DNA of 60,000 nucleotides from Cryptomeria japonica (taxonomy: Eukaryota; Streptophyta; Pinopsida; Cupressales; Cupressaceae), in contig NC_081411.1 in the NCBI RefSeq assembly GCF_030272615.1, positions 187,559,449 through 187,619,448 of the forward strand. The letters are read 5' to 3'. A program made the position numbers and the translations under genes. Positions 1 through 11,684 of the stretch are shown here, piece after piece. The number at the start of each line of letters is the position of its first letter. Within the stretch, counting starts at the first letter, position 1. The notes under the pieces were generated by a model that was not told where the DNA came from, searched no databases, and saw only the letters and a list, made by a program, of their open reading frames with translations.

Positions 1-751
1 CATAGATGAATGTGAAGAGCTCTAAAACACCATCCCAACGATGCTAGAATCGTGAAAAATGGAGAAACTGACAAAAAGATATGAGCTCAGGATTGAAAAC
101 AACACCTCTGACTTCAAATGGTTGTAGAATGTACTAGCAACAAAACTAGGTGATGGAACCCACAAATATGGAAAGTAGACAAAAACAACCTTTTTACAAT
201 ATCTCATTTATCAAAAAAAGATATCGTAAGCCCAAGTTATGGCCAAAAGAAAAAACCCCTCTTTTAGAGCACAAAGAGGGTCTCAAGGGCCATACAAAGT
301 TGTCTATACTGTTGACATCAACAGAATATTCTAAAATTATTCCCCTTCCTACCAAAAAAAATCCTTGCTGGAAAAAACACGCCGACAAAAAATGTCTCCC
401 ACTGGAAAAAAAAAAATCTGGCCACTGCATGTGGCTGACAAAATCTGCATTTTGCTAGAAAAAATCAGTGGGGTCTGGAGAAATAAATTGACGACAGAGT
501 GGGGTGAGCAGAAGACGACAGGCTCGGGAGTTGACAATGACAGGCTCGAGTGGGGTGGCTAGCTCAGGTGGTGGCACTAAGGTGGCGCGGTGGACAAATG
601 AGGCGGGAGAGCCGAAGAGTGGCGATCGACCGACAAGGGCCATCACGGGCGGGAGGCTGGAGAGCGGCAACCGACCGATGAGGGTCGTCACAGGTGGGAG
701 GCCGGAGAGAGGCGACCCCAAGGAACGGGGGCTAGAGAGCAAGGTCCACGT
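1..751 (-). mobile_element. R4 leader/internal fragment, left half
   Basis: Reverse-strand retroelement DNA with no intact coding frame. R4 resumes at 24253, beyond the R1 insertion; the link rests on the R1 target duplication (CCACG at 747-751, CCATG at 24253-24257). The stretch from about 455 to 742 is unusually GC-rich and open on the minus strand, but it consists largely of a degenerate repeat (units 605-650, 651-695 and a partial 696-718). Between 360 and 480 lies A-rich DNA with a recurring CTGGAAAAAA-like motif. The R4 LTR and primer site lie at 24677-25028, so this would be leader or 5' internal sequence read right to left. Assignment to a copia-type element is inferred from that LTR only. 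Confidence 0.45.
605..718. repeat. GC-rich degenerate tandem repeat, unit about 45 bp
   Basis: Two full units (605-650 and 651-695) and one partial unit (696-718) begin with GGGAG and share a GCGATC/GCAACCGACCGA-type core. They make the minus strand open and proline/leucine-rich, which is a composition effect rather than evidence of a gene. Confidence 0.6.
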
Positions 752-1945
752 GTTACTACTTACTAAGTTGTCATTAGTTTTATGTCCAAAGTCATCCTAT
801 ATACTCTAGTCGGTTAATACTACCAAAATACTTAGTCAGTAAGCACTAAAGCAGTTGGTTATAGAAGAAAGAAGTCACAGAGTTTAGTGTACATCGAGCT
901 GTCTATCGGGTAACGCTCTATGTCTACTGAGTAGCAAAGATGGTATACCAAGTTAATATGAACCAAGTGAAATGTGTTACCAGATTCATTGAACCTGGAC
1001 ACATATGTGAAAATGTGTTACAAGATCGAGGAATAGGGAACCATTATCACATTGGAAATTGCACCTTAAGATTTTGTATGATTTTGAGGACATCTATCCA
1101 ATGAAATAATTTGTATGGTTATTCATTCGATGAATCATGTTTGTAAGATCGAAGCATGAACATATCACCGTCATAAGAGATCTATTTATACAGCATGAAA
1201 TGAGGATCAAAATGTATGAAGCAAGACATGTGTGATAGATAAGTTGATAGGAAAAATCATGAGAAAGAACAATGTGTTGTGACTGTTATGACTGACAGAG
1301 ATATTCAGAGGTCACCAAGAAAGATTTTAGAGAATAGTTAACGAAAAGAGTAAATAGAAGGGTTTACCGAGTTGATTTATCAATTACTGAGATATGCTAT
1401 GAGCAAGGTAATTTCATATTGAGCACATAGAATCTGCTATAACATTTCAGATGTGAAGTTGAGGATATTTGGTAAAGATTTTGATTGTATTATTTTGAGT
1501 TGTAAGAGAGACCTTTAACAGGGTAAAAGACTCTAACAAAGTCTATAAATTGTGAAGCCTTTAACCAGGTACAACATTTAGTATAAGTGTTGTAAAATCC
1601 TTTAGCAAGGTAGATCTAAAGATCTTGATACTCCTAACAAGGTAAGCTATCAGAAGTAGCTAAACAAGTAGCTCTAACCGAGCAACCTTTATTATTGCAG
1701 TAGTGAAGTTGTGGGTGCCATCCCCACTGCAGTTTTTCTCTCTAACAAAGAGTTTTTGCGTAACCAAAATATATGTGTTATGGAGTGAAACATGTATGAA
1801 TGTTATTTATATGTTTTAGCTTTATATTATGTTTCAACAATATTCAGTTTATGTTTTTCAGTAAAGTTATTATTGAAGAAAAATTTTGAGGTAGTGATTC
1901 ACCCCTCCCCTCTCAGTACATTAGCTTTCCATATTGGACCTAACA
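752..1945 (+). repeat. R1 LTR A (5' outer)
   Basis: A 1,194-bp terminal repeat starting TGTTACTACTTAC and ending GGACCTAACA. It aligns through its full length with the copies at 17579 and 23058. The primer site follows two bases after its end. It is rich in CCGAGT/ACCGAG-like words. An open frame from 1792 crosses the LTR end into gag, but the gag start I favour is the ATG at 2008. Confidence 0.88.
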
Positions 1946-1947
1946 AT

Positions 1948-1959
1948 TGGTATCAGAGC
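1948..1959 (+). promoter_or_regulatory. R1 primer binding site, copy 1
   Basis: TGGTATCAGAGC lies two bases after LTR A. It is the usual plant copia-type complement to the 3' end of initiator methionine tRNA, where minus-strand DNA synthesis starts. Confidence 0.85.
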
Positions 1960-2007
1960 TTCAATCTTGGAAAAGGGTTTAACTACCTAAAGAGAAAAAT
2001 CTTATCA

Positions 2008-3279
2008 ATGGAAGGCTACAAACAATCTTGGAGATTTGTGAATCTTCAAAATGAATTGGATCATGCAAATCAAGTGATTGCAGACATGCAGAAACAAATG
2101 CAAAGATTACTGAAAGTTAGAAGAAGATTGTCTGATGATTTGCAGGACTCACAAGAGTTGGTGGAACAAATTGAGACATCATCTGAGAATAGTATATCTT
2201 AAGAGACTGAAGAAATTATTGGAGTATTGAAAGAAAAGAACAAAGCACTTACTGATCAACTAAAAGCAATGAAAAGAGAACATGAGCATTTCAGCACACA
2301 AATGACAGAAGATCTTAATGCATTAAGGACAGCCGAGGATAACATAAGAGATACAGAAAGAGAAAAATAACAGCTTGAAGCATTAGTGTCTGAAAAGAAT
2401 GATGAAATTAGAAGGATGACTGGAATTCAACAAAATCTATCTGATCAATTGGGTTATGCACATCATAAAGAAAATTTGAAAGAAAATGAGAGTTAAGCAT
2501 TGAAACTTGAAATATCAAGATTGACCGATGAACTTGAAACAAAGAAGAAATCCAAAGAAACACTAAAGAAAAGTTATGAAGCATCAAAGATGTTGGATGA
2601 GCAATTGAATATAAAACAACCCAACAAAGATGCAGGAGTCAGTTAAAAAGGAAAAGACTCTACCAAGAAAGGAATCCACATCACTGAGAGAGGATAATCA
2701 TCAAAACAAGCTGGAAACAAGAAGAACATCAAAGGAAAGAAGCCTATTTGCAACTACTGTGGAAAACAAGGACATACTGTCAACATGTGCCAAATCAAAA
2801 AAGGTAAGCAACCGAATGTCACTAGGTCTAATGGTTATTCTTGCAATTGCAATAAGTATGGTCACACATCTAATCAATGTAGAACTAAGTCGGTTAACAA
2901 TTATCAGAAGGCAAAATTTAAGGGGTTTTGCAAAAATTGCAATAGATATGGTCATAGTACTGAGAACTGTTGGTTTAAGTAGAAAAACTATATGTGGTCT
3001 TCACACCGAGCAAATGCTAGAAGTTACCGAACTCACATAGTTATCAACTGACAGTATACTGTAGTGCCATGGGATTACAATACAAGGATATGGTATGAAT
3101 TATGCAGAAGATATGGACATATAAGTGCCAACTGCTATATAAGGTTTGGAATGAACAATCAAAGATCATGGAGAAATCCTAGTATGGCATGTTTTCATTG
3201 TCACAAAGTTGGACACTTGGCCAGAGATTGCAGAGATCAACTCAGAGGAGATACTAAGGAAATAAGAAGCAAATTATAG
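2008..3279 (+). pseudogene. R1 gag-like protein with coiled coil and five zinc-knuckle motifs
   Basis: One reading frame runs from the ATG at 2008 to the stop at 3277-3279, broken by about seven in-frame stops (for example 2200-2202 and 2980-2982) but no obvious frameshift. The first 210 or so codons are rich in Glu, Lys, Gln and Leu with heptad-like spacing and look like a long coiled coil. Then come five CCHC-type motifs: an intact one at 2749-2790, one near 2840-2880 with Ser at the first Cys position, an intact one near 2932-2973, one near 3095-3136 with Tyr for the first Cys, and an intact one near 3190-3231. Zinc knuckles of this kind bind RNA in retroelement Gag proteins. Plant Gag proteins usually have one or two. 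The N-terminal half does not look like a standard copia Gag. Confidence 0.7.
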
Positions 3280-3516
3280 ATGATTTGGAAAAAGAAGGAA
3301 AATGTGTCAACTAATGAAGAAAGCACCTTACCTATCGAGTTAGGTGCATCTATTTCAAATTAATCGGTAAAGGTATGAAGGGACTGCATTCTCTCAAGGT
3401 TATATCTTAACAGTTCCTATTTTATCATGTACTTAATTCCAAAATCTGCATAGCTAAGATGCAATAGCAAGTTTGAAATTTTATCTCGTCTTTTGGAGTA
3501 CCGGAGAAGTCGGTAA

Positions 3517-3756
3517 ATGCAAGAAGCCTGTCTAGTCGGTAAAAGCATAAAAAGGAAGGTAGTTGGTTTAGTGGAACTGAGTGCATTCAATGCTTTCTTA
3601 CCTAATTGCACAAATCCTGATAAGGTAAAATGTGTACTTAAAGCCTTTTGCGCTGTCATTTTACACTTACAAAGTTTTCAGAAAGCAGAGCTAAGCGATT
3701 CAAAGGTTATCAAACTCCTCCCGAGCAAATTTCAAGGTATTTATTCATCAATCTAA
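3517..3756 (+). CDS. R1 small 79-residue reading frame, copy 1
   Basis: An uninterrupted frame of 79 codons plus stop, matched by one of exactly the same length at 19001-19240 in the other R1 internal region. The product is basic, has several Cys residues and ends with the motif KFQGIYSSI in both copies. It lies between gag and ORF2. No domain is recognised. The frame is intact in both copies although the surrounding frames are full of stops, but 79 codons is short enough for that to be chance. Confidence 0.3.
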   Translation: MQEACLVGKSIKRKVVGLVELSAFNAFLPNCTNPDKVKCVLKAFCAVILHLQSFQKAELSDSKVIKLLPSKFQGIYSSI

Positions 3757-3888
3757 ACACATTTTTCAAGCAAGTCAACTGATCATATTAGTTGAGAATA
3801 CCTGCTTTATATTTATTAAGTGGAAAGCGTTTGCTGGTTAAGTTTCAAACCCTAAGATTTTTTCGTTAGTAATTATCCAAAGTTTGAA

Positions 3889-3976
3889 ATGGGTCCAAAG
3901 ATTCATAAACTTGTTGTTGTTGAAACCATTGAGAAGCCCTCACTGAAATATTCCTTACCACCCAAAGTAGCATCCA
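3889..3976 (+). pseudogene. R1 ORF2 copy 1, N-terminal fragment
   Basis: The ATG at 3889 matches the ORF2 start at 19373 in the second internal region. The first 29 codons or so (Pro/Lys-rich, containing VVVETIEKPSLKYSLPP-like sequence) are present before the frame is cut by solo LTR R2. The frame resumes at 7961 after the duplicated target ATCC(A/G). Confidence 0.75.
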
Positions 3977-5764
3977 TGTAGTACCCCTACTAGTTTGAAC
4001 TCATTAGACTCATATTTTATTATTGGTTGTTTTTCAGTGGATACATTACCATGACATATTATTCAGATTTTTATGACATTATGCTTTATTTGGAGATGAG
4101 ATGTATAATTTATTTGCAGTATTTCAGTACTTGTGATTTATGGCATTTTATGTATTATTGCTATGTACTGACATTTTACTTTAATTATGCAATGTGGAAT
4201 TATATGTTGTGTGTTTGTGAGTGTATTGGATGCAAGGGGACGATTTTCCTTCACTCATTTCGGTGAGACAGGGAACGTCGCGATTCTCCTTCATCGGTGT
4301 GTTTACCATGTTTTCTATATTATATATATGTATGCATGTGTGGTTCGGTGATGCAGGATATTGTAGGTACAAGTACCGGGTAGGTACGGGGTATCGTCTC
4401 CACCTGGCTTCACAGGTCTGAGCGTGCCTTATATTTTTTGATGGAAGTGGAGGAGATAGTAGTTGACCCTATTTTACTTAGTTACACTCATATGAATGTC
4501 GTCAGTTAGTCGTTTTGTCAGTTAGTTCGGTCTTCGTATTTTGTCATTTTATCTTTTGTGGGTAATTGCTTGAGATTTGTTTAATTTGAGTGTTTTAGTG
4601 GATTTAATTAATTAATTAATTAAGTTTATGAAATTATCTCATTATTGTATTGTTTATGCATTGAGATTATAAATTTAGTTAATTAAAGGAATTATTAAAT
4701 TAAGTTGCATGGTATTAAAAATATATTTTTATTTTAAAAATAAATAAGATTAATTGTATTCTAAAGTTATAATTAAATAAATGAATAAAAGGATTAATTG
4801 GAATTAAAGTATTGTTTTAATTCTTTATTTAGAAAATTAATTAATTGGAATTAAAAATATTGTTTTAATTCTTTATTTAGAAAATTAATTAATTGTAATT
4901 AAAATATTGTATTAATTCTTTATTTAGAAAATTAATTAACGTGCATGAGAAAAGTAATGAAAGAATAATGTTTTAAATTATTGCATGTGATAAATTTAGA
5001 AAATAAAATAAATAAATTACTATTATTCTAAATTTAGGTTTTTTGTGAAAAAGCTATTGAACCTAGAATTTTAGTTTAAATAGGGGTTAGGTCTTTATTT
5101 TAGAAACACAGACAGGAACACATAGGAACAGGTCAAGAATTTAGGTGAAGAAAATTTATTGGAAGATATTGAAAGGATTAGGGCTCTTCTACAAAATTCT
5201 TCCAGGAAAGCTATACCAGGTTGGATGAATTTTTAGTTTTGTGTTTTATTAAAAATGTTTCTATTTTTCTCTGCTTGATGTGTGTGTAAAATAATTGCCA
5301 AATCCAAAACTCTATTCTGGTGAATTCGAGTTTTGTTTGAAAACTCATGCCTGATGTGTATTTCTTGTTTGTGGAAAGAACATAATTTTGTGAAAATTAG
5401 GAAGATTATTATAGAAAGTTTGCCAAGTTTTTATGGTGCATGGAAATTGCACGATTTAGGAGAAAGGGTATTTACCTGAGAAATGGTTTTAATTACCTTA
5501 AGAAAATAAATTTAATTACACATTAAATTTATTTGGGTTAATTAAATTTAAAAAAAAAAAAAGAATTGAAATTTTGTTAAAATGGAATTATTGGAAAATA
5601 TTGTTTTTTGTTATTATTGTTAAAATTTTATTAAAATGAAATTATTTCAAAAAAAAATATTGTTTAATTATTTTCCTATTTAAAAATATATAAAATATAT
5701 ATATATATATAAAATAATTAAAAAAAAAAAAATTAAAAAAATAAAATAAAACAAACTGCATGGT

Positions 5765-5925
5765 AGCATCCACTACCGGCGGTAGTACACAGTACTACCA
5801 ACGATAGTAGTACTACCGACGGTAGCCGCTACCTACGGTAGTAGTGCTACTGGATGGTAGCAGTGCTACCGGATGGTAGTACTAGCTACCGGCGGTGGCA
5901 TAGGCTACCATGATAGGGCTTTTCG
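5765..5925. repeat. Cluster of GGTAG/CTACC inverted repeats in R2
   Basis: About 160 bp in which CTACC and GGTAG alternate many times, including CTACCGGCGGTAG near both ends and CTACCGACGGTAG and CTACCTACGGTAG between. Many alternative short hairpins are possible on either strand. Confidence 0.75.
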
Positions 5926-6073
5926 GTAATTGTAAAAGTTTTTTTTGTTAGTCTTTTTAAATTAAATTCTAAACCCTGTTCACTGTTTCGGGTTTCGGAC
6001 CCAGGGGATTAAATAAATTAAAAATTATTATTATATGTATGTATATAAATAAATATACGTATATTCATATATG

Positions 6074-6191
<118 letters not shown>

Positions 6192-7738
6192 TTTATATAT
6201 ATATATATGTTTCTTTTGGTAGTTATTATAATATTTTAAATGTTATTTTAAATATTATTTAATTATAGTTTGGAATGTTAATTTAAATAAATATGTTGAA
6301 AATACATTAGGAGAATTATTTGTATTTTAAATCTTTTTGGACAAATGACAAAGTGAATGTTTTTTTTTTAAAGTTGTAAATTCTTGTTATCTGGAAATTT
6401 GTAAATTGCATGTCATTTATGCTTTGACTGTTTTTAAGGAAAGATTGCCTGTAATAGGATCTTGCGTATAATGTGTTCTCAGTCAAGTTTTATTGCAATT
6501 TTGATTAAATTGTCATTATGTCCTATGATATTATTTCTCCTAGACTAGGTGTTGTTGTATAACCTATTTGATATGAGCCATTGTGTGTCTTTGTCCAAAT
6601 GGTCATTCTTGGGTTGGTATTTGTGTATCCATCAACTGTGTTTGTTAGGATTGTTTATGGTTGCCTGTTTCGCCATAGAGTTCTCGTAGAGAGAAACATT
6701 TCCTATTAGTGTCCTAAGAGAGAGAGTGGCTTTCGAGCGGGGGCCGTGCCCAAAGTGGATGACAGGATAACCCATCGAAAGTTAGTTAAAAAGTGATAAC
6801 CTAATAATTGATTAGGGGGTGGGTAGATTAAATGTTAATTAAGATAAATGTGCCTTGTGCATAGATGAGCGCTTGTACAGGGCTCATGATGTTACGAGAA
6901 GGCCTGGAATGGCAAACTTACCACCTTGTCTTCACGAAATGATTGGTAGGGTCCACATGAGACTTAGTTGGAACGGGAGGCTTGGGAGAGGTTACTAGGA
7001 GAAACCCGAGTATGGGGGCTGGGACCTATGGAGGCTGTACCATGGTAACCATCAAGCTATGCGATGACACTCTCTTCTTAGAGTCACTAGTGTTTTGTGA
7101 GTTGTGTTACATGGATGGTTGCAGAGTCTTGTAGTCTTTTGTACTTGTCTTGCTTTGCTTGCTTGAGGGTTTTCTACTATCTCCTAGCACAGTGGGGTGG
7201 TTCCATTTTGGGATCACATGGTTAGGTGGTAGTGCCACTTCCCATCAGATGTTCTAGATTGTATCTTCAGGTGAGGATAGGCTTCGCTGGTGTTCTTGGA
7301 TTGTGGTTTATGTACCAACTCTTGTTCGAGATCATTGTTCAGTTGAGACCTTGTGGTCATTGTATCAGACTTTTATGTAACCTTGATATTGTATCCTTGT
7401 AACCAGTGATATTATTGGAAGCCATGTATTTATGGATATTGTAATATTATTATGTCAGTGAAATGAATGTTATTGTTTTGATCTTATGTTTAAATGATTT
7501 ATGGAAATTAGATACATTGGAATACTTTTATTGTGAAATTTGGATGTATGTGTAGTTTTAAACTTAAGAGTTCAATTTATTTAATTAAATGGATTAACTG
7601 TGGTGTTAATATAATCTATGAAAATTAATCTTCGTTGGTTACCCTTAGGAAAACATATGATTGACTTCCATTGTGTTGTTAAACGTGCAATGATTATAGT
7701 TAGTACACTTAATCTTTAACCAAAAAAAAAAAAAAAAA

Positions 7739-7960
7739 TTATTTCACCCTTTAGTTGCCTAGTTGTGTTGTTTTCCTTTAGGGTTCCTAACGAGGCATTT
7801 CATTTTTTTTTTTATTGTACTGTTTAAAAATAAAATAATTATAAAAAAATAAAAAAAATAAAAAAAAAAATAAAAATAAAAATAAAAAAAATAAAATTAT
7901 TTCACCCTTTAGTTGCCTAGTTGTGTTGTTTTCCTTTAGGGTTCCTGGTGGGGCATTACA
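7739..7960. repeat. Duplicated R2 terminus separated by an A-rich tract
   Basis: A 50-bp block (7739-7788, starting TTATTTCACCC) is repeated without mismatch at 7897-7946. The two are separated by T- and A-rich sequence (7803-7896). Only the second copy ends in the inverted-terminus sequence GGGGCATTACA and abuts the target duplication. Confidence 0.85.
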
Positions 7961-10667
7961 ATCCGAACCCAACGATAAAACTGCATTATCTCTCATTCCA
8001 GATAGGGTTCTATTGGTTGAGGATGTCAAATTCTGCACTAAGTGCTGTGTTGAGGAACTAGGTCATATTGAGATCAAGGACATGTATGATGAATTATGCA
8101 CCGATGGAAATTTGGATAGCAAATATGAGCATATCAAAGTCAAGGGATTGACTGAAGCCCTAACCTACCCACGAGTCTTCAAACCCCAATGGGTTAAATT
8201 TGTTTTGAGCAGAGTTAATGATGACTTTATGTGGTTAAAGGAGTAACCATTCAAAATCACCAAGGAAATCATCCACTTAATCACCAAATACCCTATATTC
8301 GACAATGCCCGAGCTCAGAAAATGATTTCACAGAAAGAATTGATCACTTTAACCAAAGTTGAAACTGATTGCGGAGGTTTGAAATTGAACAATGTTACAG
8401 ATGCAAAGCTGATGTTTACAATTAGAGTCATAGGTTATTTTTTCTTTCAGTCGGCAAGGGAAAATAGTGTACCATGTGTAGCTATTGATTTAGCATACAA
8501 AATTGTGAAAAAGGGTATGAAGATTGACCTATGCGAAGTGTTGTTGAAAAATATTTTTGAAAATCTCAACACCATAAGGAAGCCGAAGAAGAACAACTCG
8601 GCAAACACACTAAAATTTGGGTCACTCTTAGTATGCATGTTTTTCTATTTTTAGAAATTCTTTCCATCAGTTGGTAACGTTGTTTGGGAGCTACACTGAC
8701 CAATCACCCATCAGATAGATGACTTTATCAATCAACTAGGTGATAATTTTAATGATATAATGGATGATTATTTTAGCAAATTTTCAAGAAAAGATGCATA
8801 ACAGGTATAGAATTCCACCCTAGTTAGTGGAGAAATACAAGGATCATATATGTTTTGAAGTGGACATTGACTACTGTTATGTCAATGCAGTAGAACCAAG
8901 AACTCAATCCTTGTCGCCTATGGGTTATGAGATTGATTCTAACATTACGCAGTAGTAGATAGATGCCCTTCTTGCAATTCTAAGGCATGCTACCGAGATC
9001 AAGTACGGTACCTATGAAGAGGTCAAAGAAAAAGTTAAGATGAGCATTGTAGTTCCTAAGGCTACAAGGAAAGCAACCAAAATGATCAAAGTATTAACAG
9101 AGAAATTTGGAGCAGGTTCTTCCTCCACTCTTGTCAAGAGCGATCAAGTCATTACTGAGGAGGAATCTGAAGCCCAATAAGCAGTAATTACATTGAGAAC
9201 CAAGTTGCCAAAAGGCAAAATTTTGAAAAGGAAGAAACGGGATACATCAGGGGCATCATCTACTCCTCCAGTAAAGCGCCCCAATACTAGATCATCTGCA
9301 GTGTCACCGAGTAAGAAGCAAAAAAATGTTGCAATGCCTAAGGTAACAAAACCTTATAAGAAGTCTACTCGGAGACTCATTTTGAATAAAGGGTCAAGTG
9401 ACACAAAATCTGAAGACAAAAATAAATTTTAGATTGTCAAAAGCAAAAAGGAAGATGTACATAGTATTGATAATTTTTGTGCCAATTTGAAACAATATGG
9501 TGGATATGGGTCATTTAGGTATGTCAAATATGACTCTCGGATAGAAGAAGAAAAGAGGCAAATAGAAGAGTCAGTTGTATGTACACTTCTTAAATTCTGA
9601 TTAGTTCCATTGGAAGTAACTAATTCTCTTCCAAAAGCATTGTACTTACACATTGATAACAGGTGGAGATATGCTATGGAGTCAGAAAAGAAGATGAGAG
9701 AAAGAAGTCTTGTACATCTCTTTCCAGACATGATGGTAGATGAGATAAGTGAACATCTGAAAAACTACCTGACAAACTTCCTAGTCAAGCAAAGAGCCTT
9801 GAAACTGATGAATGGCCTTTATCTTGAAGTAGAGAAAGAAACAAAAGAAAAATGGAAAGAAATTTTTTGAATCAAGAGTGCTGATGAGCAAAGTGAAGTT
9901 GAAATAGTTGATATCACCAAGCAAGATCCTGTTGGTACTATACAACTTAATCGGGATATCATGGACATTGAGGTATAGGAACAAGAGATGATAGAAGGGA
10001 ATCCCTATGCCAAACTGGTATCAAGTGAATCAATTTTGGAACAAGTCAAGTCCTATCCTTTGGTAACTCAACATGTTTCAGCCAAGACAACTCAGGACAC
10101 TGAACAAGGCAAAGAGGCTCAACAGTCTACCAAAGGAGAAGCTACTTCTCAGACCATTGGGGAACAGACTTCTCAAGCCCCAACAAGCACTGAAACTGTT
10201 TCCATCGAGACCCCAAGCAAGGAATCACCGAAGGCTACATCTGAGGCTAAAAAAATTGACAAAAGTGTTTCCTCTACCGAGCAACCTACCGAGGGTGAAC
10301 AACCCTCCCAAGCCATTGTACTGGTTTAACTGATGAAAGCCTCATCATCTAAAGAGAATAAAATGGAGAAGCATAGTTTCAAGCTAGATCTGTCAAAGCC
10401 AATTGTGTTGCCAAATGTAGATATTTCAAAACTGAAAGGGCAAGCACTCATTGAATTCGGGGAACTATGCAAAGCCAAAGCAGAACAAGAGAAACAAATG
10501 GCTATACAGAAGAAAAATAGAGTACTTCAGAAGGTTAAAGCATTATTAACATAAATGCTACTTGAAGCTACCATGACAAAAGATGCAGCCATCCATATTC
10601 AACTAGATGAACTCCTCACTAAAAGAGAAGCATCTGGAGTAGACACATCTGAATACCTGAGCAAATT
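7961..10667 (+). pseudogene. R1 ORF2 copy 1, central part
   Basis: This is ORF2 between the R2 and R3 insertions, aligned end to end with 19454-22162 of the second copy. Near 7966-8650 the protein is globular with mixed charge. Near 9050-9430 it is basic and Ser/Lys-rich with a KRKKR-type cluster that could be a nuclear localisation signal. From 9990 to 10330 it is Thr/Ser/Glu/Gln-rich and probably disordered. From 10333 it is Lys/Glu/Leu-rich and helical. The frame changes once between 8654 and 9193 and has numerous stops, several of which replace a CAG or CAA that survives in the other copy. I recognise no enzyme motif. Pfam's 'putative plant transposon protein' family is a candidate worth testing, not a claim. 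Confidence 0.65.
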
Positions 10668-11560
10668 TCTTGGGAAAAATGGTGTCTCAACCTTGCATTT
10701 ATGCGAGGTTACTATTTATAGTAAGTTTTCATTTGAGCATGAAATGGTGCGAAACTCTCCCTGAAGCTTCTGGTTGGCTAGATAAGCATTCCGGTAAAGT
10801 TTCGTCGCAAGGTCACAGCTAGTTTTGAAGATATTAAAGTTTTCGTCTTGGAGGGGTGCAATAAAATATTTAAACTTAATTTTGGGGACTTTAGAGGCTC
10901 CAAAATGCCCTGTAAAGTGGTTGTAACCAGTGAAGCGGGTTACGAGGTGATAGATCACTTCACGAGCTTTTCGGCGCTTCAAACGGTTCGTCAATCGGAC
11001 ACCCGGTTCTCAAGTTATGGCCTCCGAAAGTTTGTACTCCTGAAATAGGAAAAATAATTTGTATCGGATACATAAATGAGCTATAAAAGGGAGCGACACA
11101 TGTTGATGTGTGCTTTAACATGTCATAGGGCATCTAGAAGGGAGATAAGGTCGGCTACACCTTATTGGGTGGTTTTATCCCATGGTTTTGTAATACCGTT
11201 TGACGGTTTCTTGTATTGTATCTCCTATTTATGAGGTGTGTGAGATAGAGGTTGTGTGTAAGAGTCTTATGGCTATTGAGTTGCCTCTGAATCTCTGATT
11301 AGTGGTACTCTTGTGAAGAGCTTGCTCTACAAGTATGTTGTAATCTGTTTTGATTGCTAAATAAAATATTGAGCTGCTTTTGGAGGGTGGGGTTTTCCTC
11401 CCGAAAGGGTTTTCCCCACATAAATCACTGTGTTGTGGTATGATTGCTATTATATCTATTTCTATTTTCTGTAACTGTTGTAATGATCTGAAAAAGTTTT
11501 GCATTACCCTCCTCTCAAGGTTAGTGTAGGAAGTTGTTTCCGCTACTTAACTTCCTAACA
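10668..11560 (+). repeat. R3 5' LTR
   Basis: An 893-bp repeat starting TCTTGGGAAAAATGG (TG changed to TC) and ending CTTCCTAACA. TATAAAA at 11092-11098 is a credible core promoter and AATAAA at 11360-11365 a possible polyadenylation signal. The minus-strand open frame at 10716-10994 recurs in the 3' LTR and is not a gene. Confidence 0.95.
11092..11098 (+). promoter_or_regulatory. TATA box in R3 5' LTR
   Basis: TATAAAA within GAGCTATAAAAGGGAG is conserved at 16198-16204 in the 3' LTR. It is placed as expected for the U3/R boundary, some 460 bp before the LTR end. Confidence 0.6.
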
Positions 11561-11562
11561 AG

Positions 11563-11574
11563 TGGTATCAGAGC
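11563..11574 (+). promoter_or_regulatory. R3 primer binding site
   Basis: TGGTATCAGAGC starts two bases after the 5' LTR. It is the usual complement to initiator methionine tRNA. Confidence 0.9.
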
Positions 11575-11684
11575 CTGATCACCTTTGGTTTCAATTGTGG
11601 GCAGTTGGATTTTTTGAACTAATCCAGATTTGAGTGGGAGCTTGTGCAGAAGACACTTTTTGATCTTGTTGCAGGAATATTCAG

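Noticed and set aside
455-809. Overlapping open frames on both strands in GC-rich DNA
   Set aside because: Both follow from a degenerate 45-bp repeat. Openness on both strands is a composition effect.
1948-1959. tRNA-like words TGGTATCAGAGC at many places
   Set aside because: These are primer binding sites complementary to the tRNA 3' end. No cloverleaf surrounds them, so no tRNA gene is called.
2630-3040. 136-codon open frame overlapping R1 gag
   Set aside because: It is in another frame from the zinc knuckles, has no domain, and is a shadow of gag.
7739-7802. First terminal block as the true right end of R2
   Set aside because: It ends in GAGGCATTTCA and is not next to a target duplication. 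The second block has the matching terminus and flank.
8622-8654. Possible short intron (GTATGCATG...TTTTTAG) in ORF2
   Set aside because: It has GT and AG ends but would be under 30 bases, far below plant intron size, and its codons read as ordinary coding sequence except for one TAG.
10716-10994. Minus-strand open frame MTNRLKRRKAREV..., repeated at 15832-16110
   Set aside because: It lies in the R3 LTRs and its duplication is explained by LTR identity, not by gene conservation.
11229-11504. Second pair of minus-strand frames in the R3 LTRs (also 16345-16620)
   Set aside because: Same reason: LTR sequence, no domain, antisense to the LTR transcript.
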